Virus record (IMG/VR): IMGVR_UViG_3300031227_000095 | Span: 1 to 45,435 of that record | Length of the DNA stretch: 45,435 nucleotides | Direction: 5' to 3' (one strand) | Origin: a virus | In this document: positions 7,783-17,343 of the stretch, one piece after another | Layout of the letters: each line of letters begins with the position of its first letter | Numbering within the stretch: position 1 is the first letter of the stretch | Program-made: the position numbers and the translations under genes | The notes under the pieces: model-generated | What the model saw: only the letters and a program-made list of their open reading frames with translations | What the model was told of the DNA's origin: nothing | Database searches by the model: none

Positions 7783-9798
7783 ATGTCCGATGATATAAAT
7801 AATGATAGTCTCGTTGATTGGAAAAATGCTCCAAGTTTGCAAGATTTGAAGGCTGACGTTACTGAGGCAGAACATGCACACAATGCCCATGTCACAGAAG
7901 TTGATAACTGGCTCAAGAACTATAACGGTGAGCAGATAATCAAGACTAAGGCTGGTAGGAGCAAGATAGTACCAAAGGTTATCAGGAAACAAGCTGAGTG
8001 GAGGTATCCAAGTCTTAGTGATCCATTTCTTAGCACTACAGATTTATTTAATGTTGCTCCAAATACATTTGAAGACAAGCAATCAGCCATACAGAATGCA
8101 CAGGTACTGAACTATCAGTTTAACCATCAATTGAATAAAGTTAAGTTTATAGATGAATTTATCAGAACGTGTGTTGACGAGGGAACAGTAATAGTTGAGT
8201 TAGGCTGGGAAGAAGAAGATGACGAACGTGAAGTAGAAGTTCCAGTTATGGGGATCGACCCAGCAACAGGTGAAACTGTTCAGGTTGGTGTTGAGTTGCA
8301 GGTTAAAACTGTTTCAGTTAAGAACCAACCAACATTAGAAATATGTCACTATAATAATACAATAATAGATCCAACTTGCGATGGTGATCTTGATAAAGCA
8401 GAGTTTGTTATTAGGAGTTTTGAGACAAGTAAGAGTGAGCTTAAGAAAGATGGTAGGTATAAGAATATAGATAAGATATCTATCGATTCATCTGATAGTT
8501 TGACCGATAGTGACTTTGAAAGTGCAGATGCAAGTAACTTTAGGTTTAGAGACGATGCTAGAAAGAAGTTTGTTGTTTATAGGTATTTTGGATATTGGGA
8601 TATAGATGGTAATGGAGTAACGAAACCTATTGTAGCTGCGTGGGCAGGTGACGTTATGCTTAGACTGGAAGAAACTCCATTCCCAGATAAAAAGATACCT
8701 TTTGCATTGGTTCAATTCCTTCCACGTAGGAAGCAGGTTTACGGTGAACCAGATGGTGCGTTGATTGAGGACAATCAAAAGGTCATAGGTGCTGTTACAC
8801 GAGGTATTCTTGATGTAATGGGTCGAAGTGCAAATGGGCAGCAAGGTAGCCGTAAAGACGCTCTTGATCCAGTCAATGCACGTAAGTATGAACGTGGTGA
8901 TGATTATAAGTTCAATGCTAATGTTGACCCAAGGCAAGCATTTCACATGGGTACATATCCTGATGTTCCAAGAAGCGCTATGGATATGATTGGATACACT
9001 TCAAATGAAGCTGAGAGTCTTACTGGCGTTAAAGCATTTAGTAGCGGTGGCATTACAGGGAATTCACTTGGAAACAGTGTTGGTGGAGCTAGGCTTGCTA
9101 CAGACGCTACAACCAAAAGAGAACTTGACATACTTAGACGGCTTGCTAATGGAATCGTGCAGATAGGTAGAAAGATTATAAGTATGAACCAAGAATTTAT
9201 CAGTGATGAGGAAATTCTTAGGATAACTGATGAAGAATTTGTTAATATAAGCAGAGATGATCTTGCTGGAGAGTTTGATATTACATTGAGTATTAGTACT
9301 CCGGAAGCTGATAATGAGAAAGCTGCTGGCCTAGAGTTTATGTTGCAGACCGCAGGTGAGACTATGCCGTTTGAATTTAAGCAGATTATACTTAGCGATA
9401 TAGCCAGGCTTAGAAAGATGCCAGAACTTAGTAAGATGATATCTGAATACCAGCCACAACCAGATCCCGCTGCTGCGTATAAGGCTAAGCTTGAGATTCA
9501 GTTGTTGGAAGCTCAGGTTTACAATGAACAGGCTAAGGGCCAAGAGAATGCTGTGGACGTTGGGCTTAAGCAGGCTAAGACAGAAACAGAGATTGCAAAA
9601 GGTAGAAGTCTTAATAGTAAGTCTGATAAAGAAGATCTTGACTTTGTCGAGCAAGAGTCTGGAGTACATAGACAACATGAACTTGACAAACAAGATAATG
9701 ATAGTAAGAATAAGAATGAACAGAAGTTGGTTGATTTAATGATAGCTGATGAACAAGGTGCTGGTGCTGTCGGTGATGGTAATGCTGGTGTACAATAA
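7783..9798 (+). CDS. Portal protein
   Basis: A 671-residue protein; the ATG at 7,783 has GAGG seven bases upstream and is preferred over the overlapping GTG. The N-terminal part (KTKAGRSKIVPKVIRKQAEW, then SDPFLSTTDLF and DEGTVIVELGW) matches the conserved region of podovirus portal proteins. A later part has RRKQVYGEPDGALIEDNQK and a Gly-rich GNSLGNSVGGARLATDA segment. The C-terminal 100 residues form a charged coiled coil (KAKLEIQLLEAQVYNEQAKG), as in portal barrel/tail regions. The size and its position before scaffold and capsid genes fit the N4 gp59 family. It should form the dodecameric DNA entry vertex. Confidence 0.78.
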   Translation: MSDDINNDSLVDWKNAPSLQDLKADVTEAEHAHNAHVTEVDNWLKNYNGEQIIKTKAGRSKIVPKVIRKQAEWRYPSLSDPFLSTTDLFNVAPNTFEDKQSAIQNAQVLNYQFNHQLNKVKFIDEFIRTCVDEGTVIVELGWEEEDDEREVEVPVMGIDPATGETVQVGVELQVKTVSVKNQPTLEICHYNNTIIDPTCDGDLDKAEFVIRSFETSKSELKKDGRYKNIDKISIDSSDSLTDSDFESADASNFRFRDDARKKFVVYRYFGYWDIDGNGVTKPIVAAWAGDVMLRLEETPFPDKKIPFALVQFLPRRKQVYGEPDGALIEDNQKVIGAVTRGILDVMGRSANGQQGSRKDALDPVNARKYERGDDYKFNANVDPRQAFHMGTYPDVPRSAMDMIGYTSNEAESLTGVKAFSSGGITGNSLGNSVGGARLATDATTKRELDILRRLANGIVQIGRKIISMNQEFISDEEILRITDEEFVNISRDDLAGEFDITLSISTPEADNEKAAGLEFMLQTAGETMPFEFKQIILSDIARLRKMPELSKMISEYQPQPDPAAAYKAKLEIQLLEAQVYNEQAKGQENAVDVGLKQAKTETEIAKGRSLNSKSDKEDLDFVEQESGVHRQHELDKQDNDSKNKNEQKLVDLMIADEQGAGAVGDGNAGVQ

Positions 9799-9827
9799 TA
9801 ATTAACACATTCATAAGGTGACCCTGT

Positions 9828-10175
9828 ATGCAAGACGAGAATTTAGGTGAAATGGAAGAAATTCGTATCAGTATTGAAGAGGCAGAACATGCCATAGCTT
9901 TGAGAGATGATATCAACAAGATGCTTGAAAATCCATTGGTTAATAAGGTAGTTGGCCATCATTATTTCCAGGAAGAGTCTATGAGACTTGTGTCCTGTCT
10001 GGGTGAAGATAATCTTGACGATAGGACTAAGCTTGAGATGCAAAAGATGCTATACGGTATTGCCTATTTTCAGCGTTGGCTCAGGGTAACTGTTCTACAG
10101 GGTAATGAGATGGAAGAGCATGTTAAGGCTGCACGGGACGAACTTGATAGAGAAGTTGATCCGGAGGTTAATTAA
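9828..10175 (+). CDS. Hypothetical helical protein between portal and scaffold
   Basis: A 115-residue, mainly helical and acidic protein (RISIEEAEHAIALRDDINK). It overlaps the scaffold gene start by one base (TAATG). A gene of similar size occupies this slot in N4-like phages, and a capsid assembly role is inferred from position only. Confidence 0.5.
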   Translation: MQDENLGEMEEIRISIEEAEHAIALRDDINKMLENPLVNKVVGHHYFQEESMRLVSCLGEDNLDDRTKLEMQKMLYGIAYFQRWLRVTVLQGNEMEEHVKAARDELDREVDPEVN

Positions 10176-11308
10176 TGGCTAATGGCATTGACGAAACCGT
10201 TGATCTTGAGAATATGAGTGATGATGATTTTATGGAAGCAACTGAGTCTGACGATCCTATTGGAACCGTTGCCGAAGTAAATAGTGAAGTAGTGAACGAT
10301 GAACAAGATGGACCTGATGAAGATTTGGATGAAGCTGATGTCGATGATCAAGAGGACACTCTGGATGATGACCAATCAGACGATGAAGATGATGAGTCAG
10401 AAGATGGCAGTGAAGAAGATGATGGTCAAGTAGACAAAGACACGGAAACTCTCGATGGAGAGCAAGATACTGAAGATACCCCTGATATCGACTTTGAAGC
10501 TGGTTATAAGGATTTATTTGCGCCATTTAAAGCCAATGGTAAGTACATGCAGGTAGATAATGTGGAAGATGCCAGACGACTCATGCAAATGGGTGTTGGG
10601 TATCAAAAGCGGATGTCAGAGCTTAAACCACATTTGAAGATTATCAAAAGTCTTAAGAATAACGATTTGCTTGATGTAGATAAGATAAATCGCCTTATTG
10701 ATTTGGATAAGAAAGATCCTGGTGCAATTGCTAAGCTAATTAAGGAAGCGGGAGTAGATCCACTTGATATCGATACTGAGGCTGGCGAAGAGTATAAGCC
10801 GAAAGATTATGGTGTCTCTGATTCTGAGTTCGATCTCGACCAAGCGATTGACAATATTCGTGGCAATGAAAGCTATGATAGGTCAATAGCCGTGATGGGA
10901 GAGCAATGGGACCAGAAAAGTAGAGGTATTATAGCCGAAAATCCTGAGATCGTAGGTATTATAGATAGCCACATTCAAAGTGGTGTATTTGATGCAGTGC
11001 AAGCTCATGTTGAAAAAGAACAAACTTTAGGTAGGATGAAAGGTTTGTCTAGCATTGAGGCGTACCGTGAGGCAACGCAGGTACTGCAGAAAAATGGGGT
11101 TCTTGAGGGTGATGGCGTTAAGAAAGAATCTGATCCAAAAAACAAAGAACCTAATCCATTGGTAAAAGAAGCTAAGAAGAAGCAGGAAGCTAGTCGCAAA
11201 AAGCGCAAGAAAGCTGCTGCTCCAATTAAAGGTAAACCAAAGTCAAAGAAGTCTGAAAAAGATTATGATAAGATGTCTGATGCAGACTTTATGGCAGAGG
11301 TTGGCTAA
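10175..11308 (+). CDS. Scaffold-like capsid assembly protein
   Basis: A 377-residue protein with strong charge polarity. Residues about 20-105 are very acidic (EDDGQVDKDTETLDGE and similar). The middle carries FKANGKYMQVDNVEDARRLM followed by MGVGYQKRMSELKPH, a pattern typical of phage scaffold/head assembly proteins. The C-terminal 60 residues are very basic (AKKKQEASRKKRKKAAAP), as in scaffold proteins that bind capsid subunits through a basic tail. GGAGG precedes the ATG. It lies between portal and major capsid, which supports the assignment. No protease motif was seen. Confidence 0.65.
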   Translation: MANGIDETVDLENMSDDDFMEATESDDPIGTVAEVNSEVVNDEQDGPDEDLDEADVDDQEDTLDDDQSDDEDDESEDGSEEDDGQVDKDTETLDGEQDTEDTPDIDFEAGYKDLFAPFKANGKYMQVDNVEDARRLMQMGVGYQKRMSELKPHLKIIKSLKNNDLLDVDKINRLIDLDKKDPGAIAKLIKEAGVDPLDIDTEAGEEYKPKDYGVSDSEFDLDQAIDNIRGNESYDRSIAVMGEQWDQKSRGIIAENPEIVGIIDSHIQSGVFDAVQAHVEKEQTLGRMKGLSSIEAYREATQVLQKNGVLEGDGVKKESDPKNKEPNPLVKEAKKKQEASRKKRKKAAAPIKGKPKSKKSEKDYDKMSDADFMAEVG

Positions 11309-11327
11309 AGGAAATTAGGTAAAAGTT

Positions 11328-12683
11328 ATGATTTATAGTGATCCCGTAAACGGTTTGAAGTCAAGTGTTGATGTTGGTGCTCCAGAAGGTGAACAGTTTA
11401 ATCTGTTTAAATGGCAACGCAAGGCTCTTATTGCCATTCGTAACCGTCAGGTATTCCAACAGTTGGCAGATACTACTGTGATGCCTAAGTATCATGGTAA
11501 AAAGATTAAAAAGTATGAATACATTCCGGTCTTGGATGATCGTAATGTGAATGATCAGGGGCTTGATGCTGCTGGTGCAACTCTGATTATGGACAAGTTT
11601 CATCTGTTCACCGCAGATAATGTTTTGGTTCCAGATGCTACTGTTGCTGGTAATGCTGCTGGTTTCAGTACCGCTGCACTCGCTGAAGCCGCTACTGGTT
11701 ACGTTGCCGCTACAATGGTTGCAATGAGTGGTGGGCTTTCTTTGTATGGTGGATCTAAGGATGTCGGAACCATTACGAAGCGTCTTCCTGCTCTCACTGA
11801 GGAAGGTGGGATGGTAAATAGAATCGGTCACTCTCGTACTACACTTGAGGGTTCTATTGCTGAGCAGGGTTTCTTTAGTACTTATACTGAAGATTCTATT
11901 CAGTTTGATACTGACGACATGCTGCTTGATCACATTATGACCGAATCACTCGTTGCTGCTAATGAGCTTGTTGAAGATAACCTTCAGCTTGATCTTATTG
12001 CTGCTGCTGGTGTAAGTTTGTTTGCTGGCGGTGTAACCACTGTTGCAACTATTGATGGTAATGCTGCTTCTGATTGTATCGTTAATTATAAGGATCTTTT
12101 GAAGATCAATATTACCTTGGATGACAATAAGTGTCCAAAAGGAACCAAGCTTATTAGTGGTTCACGTATGATCGATACCAAGGTTATTAGTGCTGCTCGT
12201 TATTGTTATGTTGGATCAGAACTTCTTCAGACTCTTGAGGGAATGGTTGATCTGCATGATGTTGCTGCTTGGAAAGAGGTTGCCTCTTATGCTCAGGCTG
12301 GTAATGTTGCTGTTGGTGAGGAGGGTGCAATTGGTCGTACTCGCTTTATTGTAGCCCCAGAGATGATGCGATGGGAAGGTGGTGGTGCTGCTGCTGGTGC
12401 GAATGATCAGAATTGTGCAGTTACTGATGTTGAAGGTACTGACCATTTTGATGTAGCTCCAATGTTGTTTGTTGGTTCAGGTAGTTTCTCAACTATTAGC
12501 TTTAGTTCTTCCGGAAAGTCTGTGAAGTTTAGTATTATTCACAAGAAGCCTGGCGTTGCTACTGCTGATGCGTATAATGACCCGTATGGTAAGAAGGGCT
12601 TTTACAGTTTGAGATTCTGGTATGGGACTCTAATAACACGTCCAGAATGGATTGCGCTTATTTACACTGCAATTGAAGAGTAA
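11328..12683 (+). CDS. Major capsid protein, N4 gp56-type
   Basis: A 451-residue protein. The N-terminus (NLFKWQRKALIAIRNRQVFQ, then PVLDDRNVNDQG) and a long helix (MTESLVAANELVEDNLQLDL) fit the N4-gp56 major capsid family, an HK97-fold protein. Later parts have FIVAPEMMRWEGGG and a C-terminal GKKGFYSLRFWYGTLITRPE. A preference for GCT, GGT and GTT codons stands out compared with neighbours, consistent with a highly expressed gene. AGGAAATTAGG precedes the start. The HNH gene downstream separates it from the next structural gene. Confidence 0.78.
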   Translation: MIYSDPVNGLKSSVDVGAPEGEQFNLFKWQRKALIAIRNRQVFQQLADTTVMPKYHGKKIKKYEYIPVLDDRNVNDQGLDAAGATLIMDKFHLFTADNVLVPDATVAGNAAGFSTAALAEAATGYVAATMVAMSGGLSLYGGSKDVGTITKRLPALTEEGGMVNRIGHSRTTLEGSIAEQGFFSTYTEDSIQFDTDDMLLDHIMTESLVAANELVEDNLQLDLIAAAGVSLFAGGVTTVATIDGNAASDCIVNYKDLLKINITLDDNKCPKGTKLISGSRMIDTKVISAARYCYVGSELLQTLEGMVDLHDVAAWKEVASYAQAGNVAVGEEGAIGRTRFIVAPEMMRWEGGGAAAGANDQNCAVTDVEGTDHFDVAPMLFVGSGSFSTISFSSSGKSVKFSIIHKKPGVATADAYNDPYGKKGFYSLRFWYGTLITRPEWIALIYTAIEE

Positions 12684-12816
12684 AAACAGGCACTTAAGTT
12701 TTATTGATATACGAACAGTCAATAAATGAGGATTTTAGCTTGTGTATCCTCTACGGTTAATGTGTGGTGTGACTAGGTAGTTATAGTTTAACTAAACATT
12801 AATTGTAGAGGTTATT

Positions 12817-13428
12817 ATGGAATGTGTTGAAGATCTTGGTATCAAAGAAACAGTATCTAAGAATGGCAATATCAGGGGTAGAAGGTTTGGTTTGTTTATG
12901 TGCCCAGAGTGCTTTGAGAAAGTTGAGGTTGATATATATTACGGCAAGAAAGCAAAAACCTGTGTAAAGTGTAGGCCGTATCATATGAAGTGTAAGCATC
13001 ACATGTGTAACACTAGGCAACATGCGATATGGAAGGGAATGAAGCAGAGATGTGACGACAAGAAGCGTGAGAAAGGAATTAAGTATGATGTATCATGGTC
13101 AAATTTCAATGAATTTTGGAAAGACATGGGGCCGACATACTTTGATGGTGGATCAATAGATCGAATAGATAACAACAGTGACTATTGTAAAGAAAATTGT
13201 CAGTGGTTAACCTTCTCTGAAAGCGCAAAAAAAGATAAGATAAAAAAAGTTATGCAGTTCGAGATATCAGGTAAAGGTAAAAATATAATATATACTAACT
13301 GTGTAAGCACGTTTGACTCTGTTGTGGAAGCAGAAGTGAAGACTGGATTCCATAGGTCTGGTATAGCAAGATGTGCAAGGGGAGAGCGTAGAAAGGCCAA
13401 TGGATATGGTTGGAGATACGTTAACTAA
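12817..13428 (+). CDS. Free-standing HNH/AP2-like homing endonuclease
   Basis: A 203-residue protein. Residues 28-65 hold several CxxC pairs (MCPECFEKV, CVKCRPYHMKC). Residues about 68-135 match the phage homing nuclease pattern WKGMKQRC, then DVSWSNFNEFWKDMG, SIDRIDNNSDY and ENCQWLTFSE. The C-terminal 50 residues (CVSTFDSVVEAEVKTGFHRS, ending GYGWRYV) look like a NUMOD1 DNA-binding module. It is preceded by a 133-base leader with small inverted repeats and its own RBS (GTAGAGG). It sits directly behind the major capsid gene, a typical landing site for free-standing homing nucleases. Confidence 0.75.
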   Translation: MECVEDLGIKETVSKNGNIRGRRFGLFMCPECFEKVEVDIYYGKKAKTCVKCRPYHMKCKHHMCNTRQHAIWKGMKQRCDDKKREKGIKYDVSWSNFNEFWKDMGPTYFDGGSIDRIDNNSDYCKENCQWLTFSESAKKDKIKKVMQFEISGKGKNIIYTNCVSTFDSVVEAEVKTGFHRSGIARCARGERRKANGYGWRYVN

Positions 13429-13450
13429 TATTAACTTTTTAGGAGTAAAG

Positions 13451-13996
13451 ATGGACTCTAAGAAAGACTTACTTATGGAAGAAGCGAAGAGTTTGGGGCT
13501 TAAACCTCATCACTCTACTGGCGAACTTAAACTACAACAGATGATCAATGACGAACTAACCAAAGGTGAAGATGTGGAAGATGTAGGAGAAGTTGAAACA
13601 AAAGTAGAAGTAGAAGCTGTGGCTGAAACCAAAAGTGAAAGAATTAAGCGGTTGAGAGATGAACAGCGGAAGTTGATTCGTGTAGTCGTTCGATGCAACA
13701 ATGACGATAAGAAGGAATGGACCGGTCAAACCATTACAGTTATTTGTGCTGCTGGTACTCTTAAGAAGTGGGTTCCATTTGACAATGAAAATGGATGGCA
13801 CGTGCCTCAAGCGATACTTGATGTCATGGGTGCAAAAATGTGCCAGAAATTCAAGAACGGAAAACTCGCCAATGGACAGCCTCACAAGGTTAGCTTTATG
13901 GCCAAAGAATATAGTATTGAAGAGTTAAAGCCTTTGAGTGAAAAGGAACTGAAAGGTCTTGAGAAAGAACAGGCTGCTAGAGGGAGTATAGATTAA
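13451..13996 (+). CDS. Conserved N4-type virion/assembly protein
   Basis: A 181-residue protein. The ATG at 13,451 follows TTTTTAGGAGTAAAG, a clear RBS; earlier in-frame starts lie inside the HNH gene. The first 70 residues are acidic and helical (LLMEEAKSLGLKPHHSTGEL, resembling a small SAP/LEM-like helix pair). Residues 78-170 form a beta-rich domain (LIRVVVRCNNDDKKEW, ITVICAAGTLKKWVPFDN). Order and size correspond to the gene after the capsid gene in N4 (gp55). Function not known. Confidence 0.55.
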   Translation: MDSKKDLLMEEAKSLGLKPHHSTGELKLQQMINDELTKGEDVEDVGEVETKVEVEAVAETKSERIKRLRDEQRKLIRVVVRCNNDDKKEWTGQTITVICAAGTLKKWVPFDNENGWHVPQAILDVMGAKMCQKFKNGKLANGQPHKVSFMAKEYSIEELKPLSEKELKGLEKEQAARGSID

Positions 13997-14628
13997 TGGC
14001 TGAGTTAACCAATACTGATTTAACTGCTGCCGATGGATTACAGGTTAGTCAGGACGGTGCATTTACTGTTCATGGTTCAGGAACTTTCGATGACCTAATG
14101 GAAGCGGTAAATAAGCATCTTGACGCACAGTTTAGACTTTCTAGGATCCAAGGTGCTGATTACGCAAATGCTTACGCTAGCAGCCTTCAGGCGGCTATGA
14201 GCAATGCAGTACAGTACCTTCTTGGTATGGCTAATGCTGAATTGATTGACGCTCAAATTAGAAAGATTGATGCTGAGATTGTTCTAATTGGACAACAAGG
14301 TGAGAAGACATATTCTGAGCGAGCATTACTTGACGCAAAGAAAGCTACTGAATACAAGCAAGGTGAGAAGATAGATGCTGAGCGAGCATTACTTGACGCA
14401 AAGAGAGCTACTGAAGACAAGCAGTTGGATGTGTTGGCTGAACAGGCTCTAATGATAGCTGAACAAGCAAAAGGATTTTTGTGGTCAGCTAACCAAAAGT
14501 ACATGAAGACTATTATCGATGGTCAATCTGTAAACGCAAACATTGAAGGCGTTGGTATTACTGGAAGTATATATTCTGAAGCAAATCTAGAAGATGCCGC
14601 AAGTGTAGGTAAACCAAGTCAACCGTAA
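13996..14628 (+). CDS. Virion protein with internal repeat (N4 gp54-position)
   Basis: A 210-residue helical protein overlapping the previous stop by one base (TAATG). Residues about 102-142 contain two near-identical 21-residue units built around GEK, ERALLDAKKATE and KQ, encoded by a 63-base tandem duplication at 14,299-14,424. The rest is coiled-coil-like with many Ala and Gln, plus a Gly/Ser-rich end. Such helical Ala-rich proteins in this position are virion or ejection proteins in N4-like phages. Confidence 0.55.
   Translation: MAELTNTDLTAADGLQVSQDGAFTVHGSGTFDDLMEAVNKHLDAQFRLSRIQGADYANAYASSLQAAMSNAVQYLLGMANAELIDAQIRKIDAEIVLIGQQGEKTYSERALLDAKKATEYKQGEKIDAERALLDAKRATEDKQLDVLAEQALMIAEQAKGFLWSANQKYMKTIIDGQSVNANIEGVGITGSIYSEANLEDAASVGKPSQP
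14299..14424 (+). repeat. 63-base tandem duplication within a virion gene
   Basis: Two adjacent units, 14,299-14,361 and 14,362-14,424, both start GGTGAGAAGA and share GAGCGAGCATTACTTGACGC. They encode 21-residue repeats and keep the reading frame. The copies differ at only a few positions, pointing to a recent duplication. Confidence 0.75.
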
Positions 14629-14649
14629 GAATCCAAAGAGGTCTGCAGT

Positions 14650-16926
14650 ATGGGGTTATTTGATACAGAAATAAGGCAGTTTGAGATGTATAACCAGCCT
14701 TTGGTAGATGATCCAAATACTGCAGACCTTATCGGACCTGCAGTAGTAGCCATGAGGAGAGAAGAAGACTTCATGGATCACGTAAGACTAGCCTTGGTCG
14801 CCATTCTTGGTAGAAAGGATATTCATAAATTCCAAAATATAATTGAAGATGGTGTAACTCCAAATATAGAGTTTCCGGATTCAAACATAAACTTACTAGT
14901 TGTACCTAATGCTTATCATGAGTCATTGGTTCCAGTTGGTGGAGAGTGTACTGGTGTGAGAGTTGGCCATATGCGTGTTATCGATTGGATCAATTTCTAC
15001 ATGGCCCAAAACTCAGTGTCTCCATATCAACCTTGCATACAACGGCCAATAGTCGACATAGACGATGGTAACGATGGATTTAGGAGTGTTGGTGTTATAG
15101 GAGCATCGTTGAACGCTACAGGCACTGCATATATAGCATACGCATTGGATCATGGTGCCGGTGAAAATCCAATTGACACAGTTATAGAACTTGAACCAGA
15201 AATACCACTAAAACCAGATGGTATATTTAGTGTAGTTTATTATTCATATGGACAAATTGATCCAGAGGAACCAGAGGGTGGTTGGAGCGAGGAGGAAAGA
15301 CCAGAATCATTTGAACGGTGTGGTCTTGCATATTATCCTATAGAAGAACCTGACTTTAGTTTTGGGCAAGAAGGCGGAGAGTTCAGAACATTTCCGCCAC
15401 TTCCATTGAGGGTTAACAATGAAAACTACTATGCTGCGTTTGACGAAGCAAAAATAGATGATATAGAGAAGCTTGGTAAGATTGTTGGAGTTGATACAGG
15501 CAAGCTTATCGATGATGTAATGGAGGGAGCGGAAGAGGAAGGTTACGACTCCAAGATGGATCATGTATTTCTTAACTTTGGGACAAGGATTCATGATAAT
15601 TCTGAAGCTAGTTGTAGGTATTTGTATTTATTGTTTAGCAAGATAAGAGAGTATGGACTTGAGGCGGGAGATGGTAGCTTTGGATTTTATCCATGTTGGT
15701 ACAATGAAATTGTAAAGGTCGAAGGTGCTATAAACCCAAGTGTTTATACTCCTGCAATGTGTAATATAATTACTATTGAAACAGATGACTATTATTATGA
15801 ATTTACGTTCTCAATGATCTCAGACGAAACTATGACAGTAGCTGCTGTATTGGCCGATGAGATTATGGGACCGCAATACGAGGACCGTGCTAACGCTTCT
15901 GGTAAGTTTTGGTACATAAGTTCAAGTTCGGGTGATCCAAGTCGTGAGGAGGAGTATGAGCAGCCTCCCGCGGAAGCTGGTATGTGGCCAGAAGAAGGTG
16001 AACAGCCAGTTGAGATAATGTTTGGTGAATGTGATGGTGGTGACGTAAGGTTTATTAAGATAGTTGGTATTGGTGGCAAGGTAAGAATTAAGGATACTGA
16101 GACTGGTGTGGTTAAGATGAGGAGACTTAACTACGATGATCCAAATAGTATAACTGTACCGTATATACCTGCTATTGGAGAAGTACTTACTAACCATGAG
16201 TTAGCTGATAACTTCTTAAGTGGACTTCATGTTAGTATGTATATAGCTGACATAGAAACCAAAAGTAAAAGCTGGTGGATGGTAATAGCTCAGATCATCA
16301 TTGTAATTGTTGTTACGTGGATAAGTTATGGACAGATGACCGGAGCTACATTGTCAGCGCTTGGTGCTGCTGATGTCATTGCTATGGGAGCGCTCATGAT
16401 AGCTGGATATATAATGGGCAAGATAGTTGTCGGTATATCTAGGGATCTTGGTTTAATAGCTGGGGCCATAGCTGCATTGTTAGCAATGTATATTACTGGT
16501 AGGATGACTACTGGTTCATTCGCAAGTATTGGAAGTATCAGTTCTAGTTTTTCAAGTATGAGTTTGATGGATATACTGTCAACATCGTTCAAAACATTAA
16601 GTCAAGCTGTAAATACATACACTGGATCGTCTCTTGGTGATATTGGAAGAGAGTTTGAAGGAAAAAGAGAGTGGTACGCCAATGAGATTAACTTGCTTGG
16701 TGACCAGCGTGAAGAGCTGGAAGAAGAAGAAGGTGGTTATGTCGGCAGTGAGGTTTTGATAGAAGACTTGATAAATAGCAGTATAAGGACTACTGTGAAT
16801 CCAATGGACGCAAGTAGTTACTTTGATTTTTACGACAAGTTTCACGAGATAGGCGAATCATTTTTCGATACAGATAATTTACTAGAAGCTCCATTTGATA
16901 TGGAAGCACAATTAATGCCGGTTTAA
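14650..16926 (+). CDS. Large virion protein with a hydrophobic C-terminal third, candidate ejection protein
   Basis: A 758-residue protein. Residues 1-535 are mixed alpha/beta with many acidic stretches. Residues about 541-620 contain three consecutive hydrophobic segments (WWMVIAQIIIVIVVTW, then IAMGALMIAGYIMGKIVV, then LIAGAIAALLAMYITG), followed by a Ser-rich linker and an acidic C-terminal helix. It lies between the repeat-containing virion gene and two Gly/Ala-rich small virion genes, as in the N4 gp53/gp52 region. A role in forming a channel through the host inner membrane during genome ejection is inferred from the hydrophobic block and position. No enzyme motif was recognised. Confidence 0.5.
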   Translation: MGLFDTEIRQFEMYNQPLVDDPNTADLIGPAVVAMRREEDFMDHVRLALVAILGRKDIHKFQNIIEDGVTPNIEFPDSNINLLVVPNAYHESLVPVGGECTGVRVGHMRVIDWINFYMAQNSVSPYQPCIQRPIVDIDDGNDGFRSVGVIGASLNATGTAYIAYALDHGAGENPIDTVIELEPEIPLKPDGIFSVVYYSYGQIDPEEPEGGWSEEERPESFERCGLAYYPIEEPDFSFGQEGGEFRTFPPLPLRVNNENYYAAFDEAKIDDIEKLGKIVGVDTGKLIDDVMEGAEEEGYDSKMDHVFLNFGTRIHDNSEASCRYLYLLFSKIREYGLEAGDGSFGFYPCWYNEIVKVEGAINPSVYTPAMCNIITIETDDYYYEFTFSMISDETMTVAAVLADEIMGPQYEDRANASGKFWYISSSSGDPSREEEYEQPPAEAGMWPEEGEQPVEIMFGECDGGDVRFIKIVGIGGKVRIKDTETGVVKMRRLNYDDPNSITVPYIPAIGEVLTNHELADNFLSGLHVSMYIADIETKSKSWWMVIAQIIIVIVVTWISYGQMTGATLSALGAADVIAMGALMIAGYIMGKIVVGISRDLGLIAGAIAALLAMYITGRMTTGSFASIGSISSSFSSMSLMDILSTSFKTLSQAVNTYTGSSLGDIGREFEGKREWYANEINLLGDQREELEEEEGGYVGSEVLIEDLINSSIRTTVNPMDASSYFDFYDKFHEIGESFFDTDNLLEAPFDMEAQLMPV

Positions 16927-16941
16927 CCGGGAGGTAATGAA

Positions 16942-17322
16942 ATGGCAAGTAATTACATGGACCAACGGCCACAGATTGGCGATACTGGTTACGACTGGAA
17001 TAAGATGGGAATAGATGCGATGGGCTTAGGTGGTGACCTCGGTGGATACTTCGGTGTTCCACAACAGGATATCGCACCACCTGATACTGGATTTGATTGG
17101 GGTGGAGCGGCTAAAGGTTTCGGTTCAGTTACTAGTGGTATTGGCGGGTTAGCTCAAGCTTGGCAAGGGATGCAGGGATTAAAATTAGCCAAAGAACAGC
17201 TTGGTACGCAGAATGCCCAGTGGGAGAAGAATTACGCAGCCCAGAGAGATGACATAGCTGTTAGTCGTGCTGAGAGGGAAGATGCTCGCGCCAGATCTAA
17301 AGAGAACTTTGTAGTAGCATAA
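16942..17322 (+). CDS. Small internal virion protein (N4 gp52-like)
   Basis: A 126-residue protein with a Gly-rich first half (GLGGDLGGYFGVPQQD), a GIGGLAQAWQGMQGLKLAKE segment and a charged helix ending SKENFVVA. Gly-rich entry followed by a single long helix is typical of small encapsidated proteins next to the vRNAP in N4-like phages. GGGAGG precedes the ATG. Role in DNA ejection inferred from location. Confidence 0.5.
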   Translation: MASNYMDQRPQIGDTGYDWNKMGIDAMGLGGDLGGYFGVPQQDIAPPDTGFDWGGAAKGFGSVTSGIGGLAQAWQGMQGLKLAKEQLGTQNAQWEKNYAAQRDDIAVSRAEREDARARSKENFVVA

Positions 17323-17343
17323 TTTAATTCAGCAGGTGACGAC

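Noticed and set aside
12684-12816. Transcription terminator after the capsid gene
   Set aside because: A 6-bp stem (GAGGAT/ATCCTC) exists but is not followed by a T-run; it may belong to the leader of the inserted homing nuclease gene.
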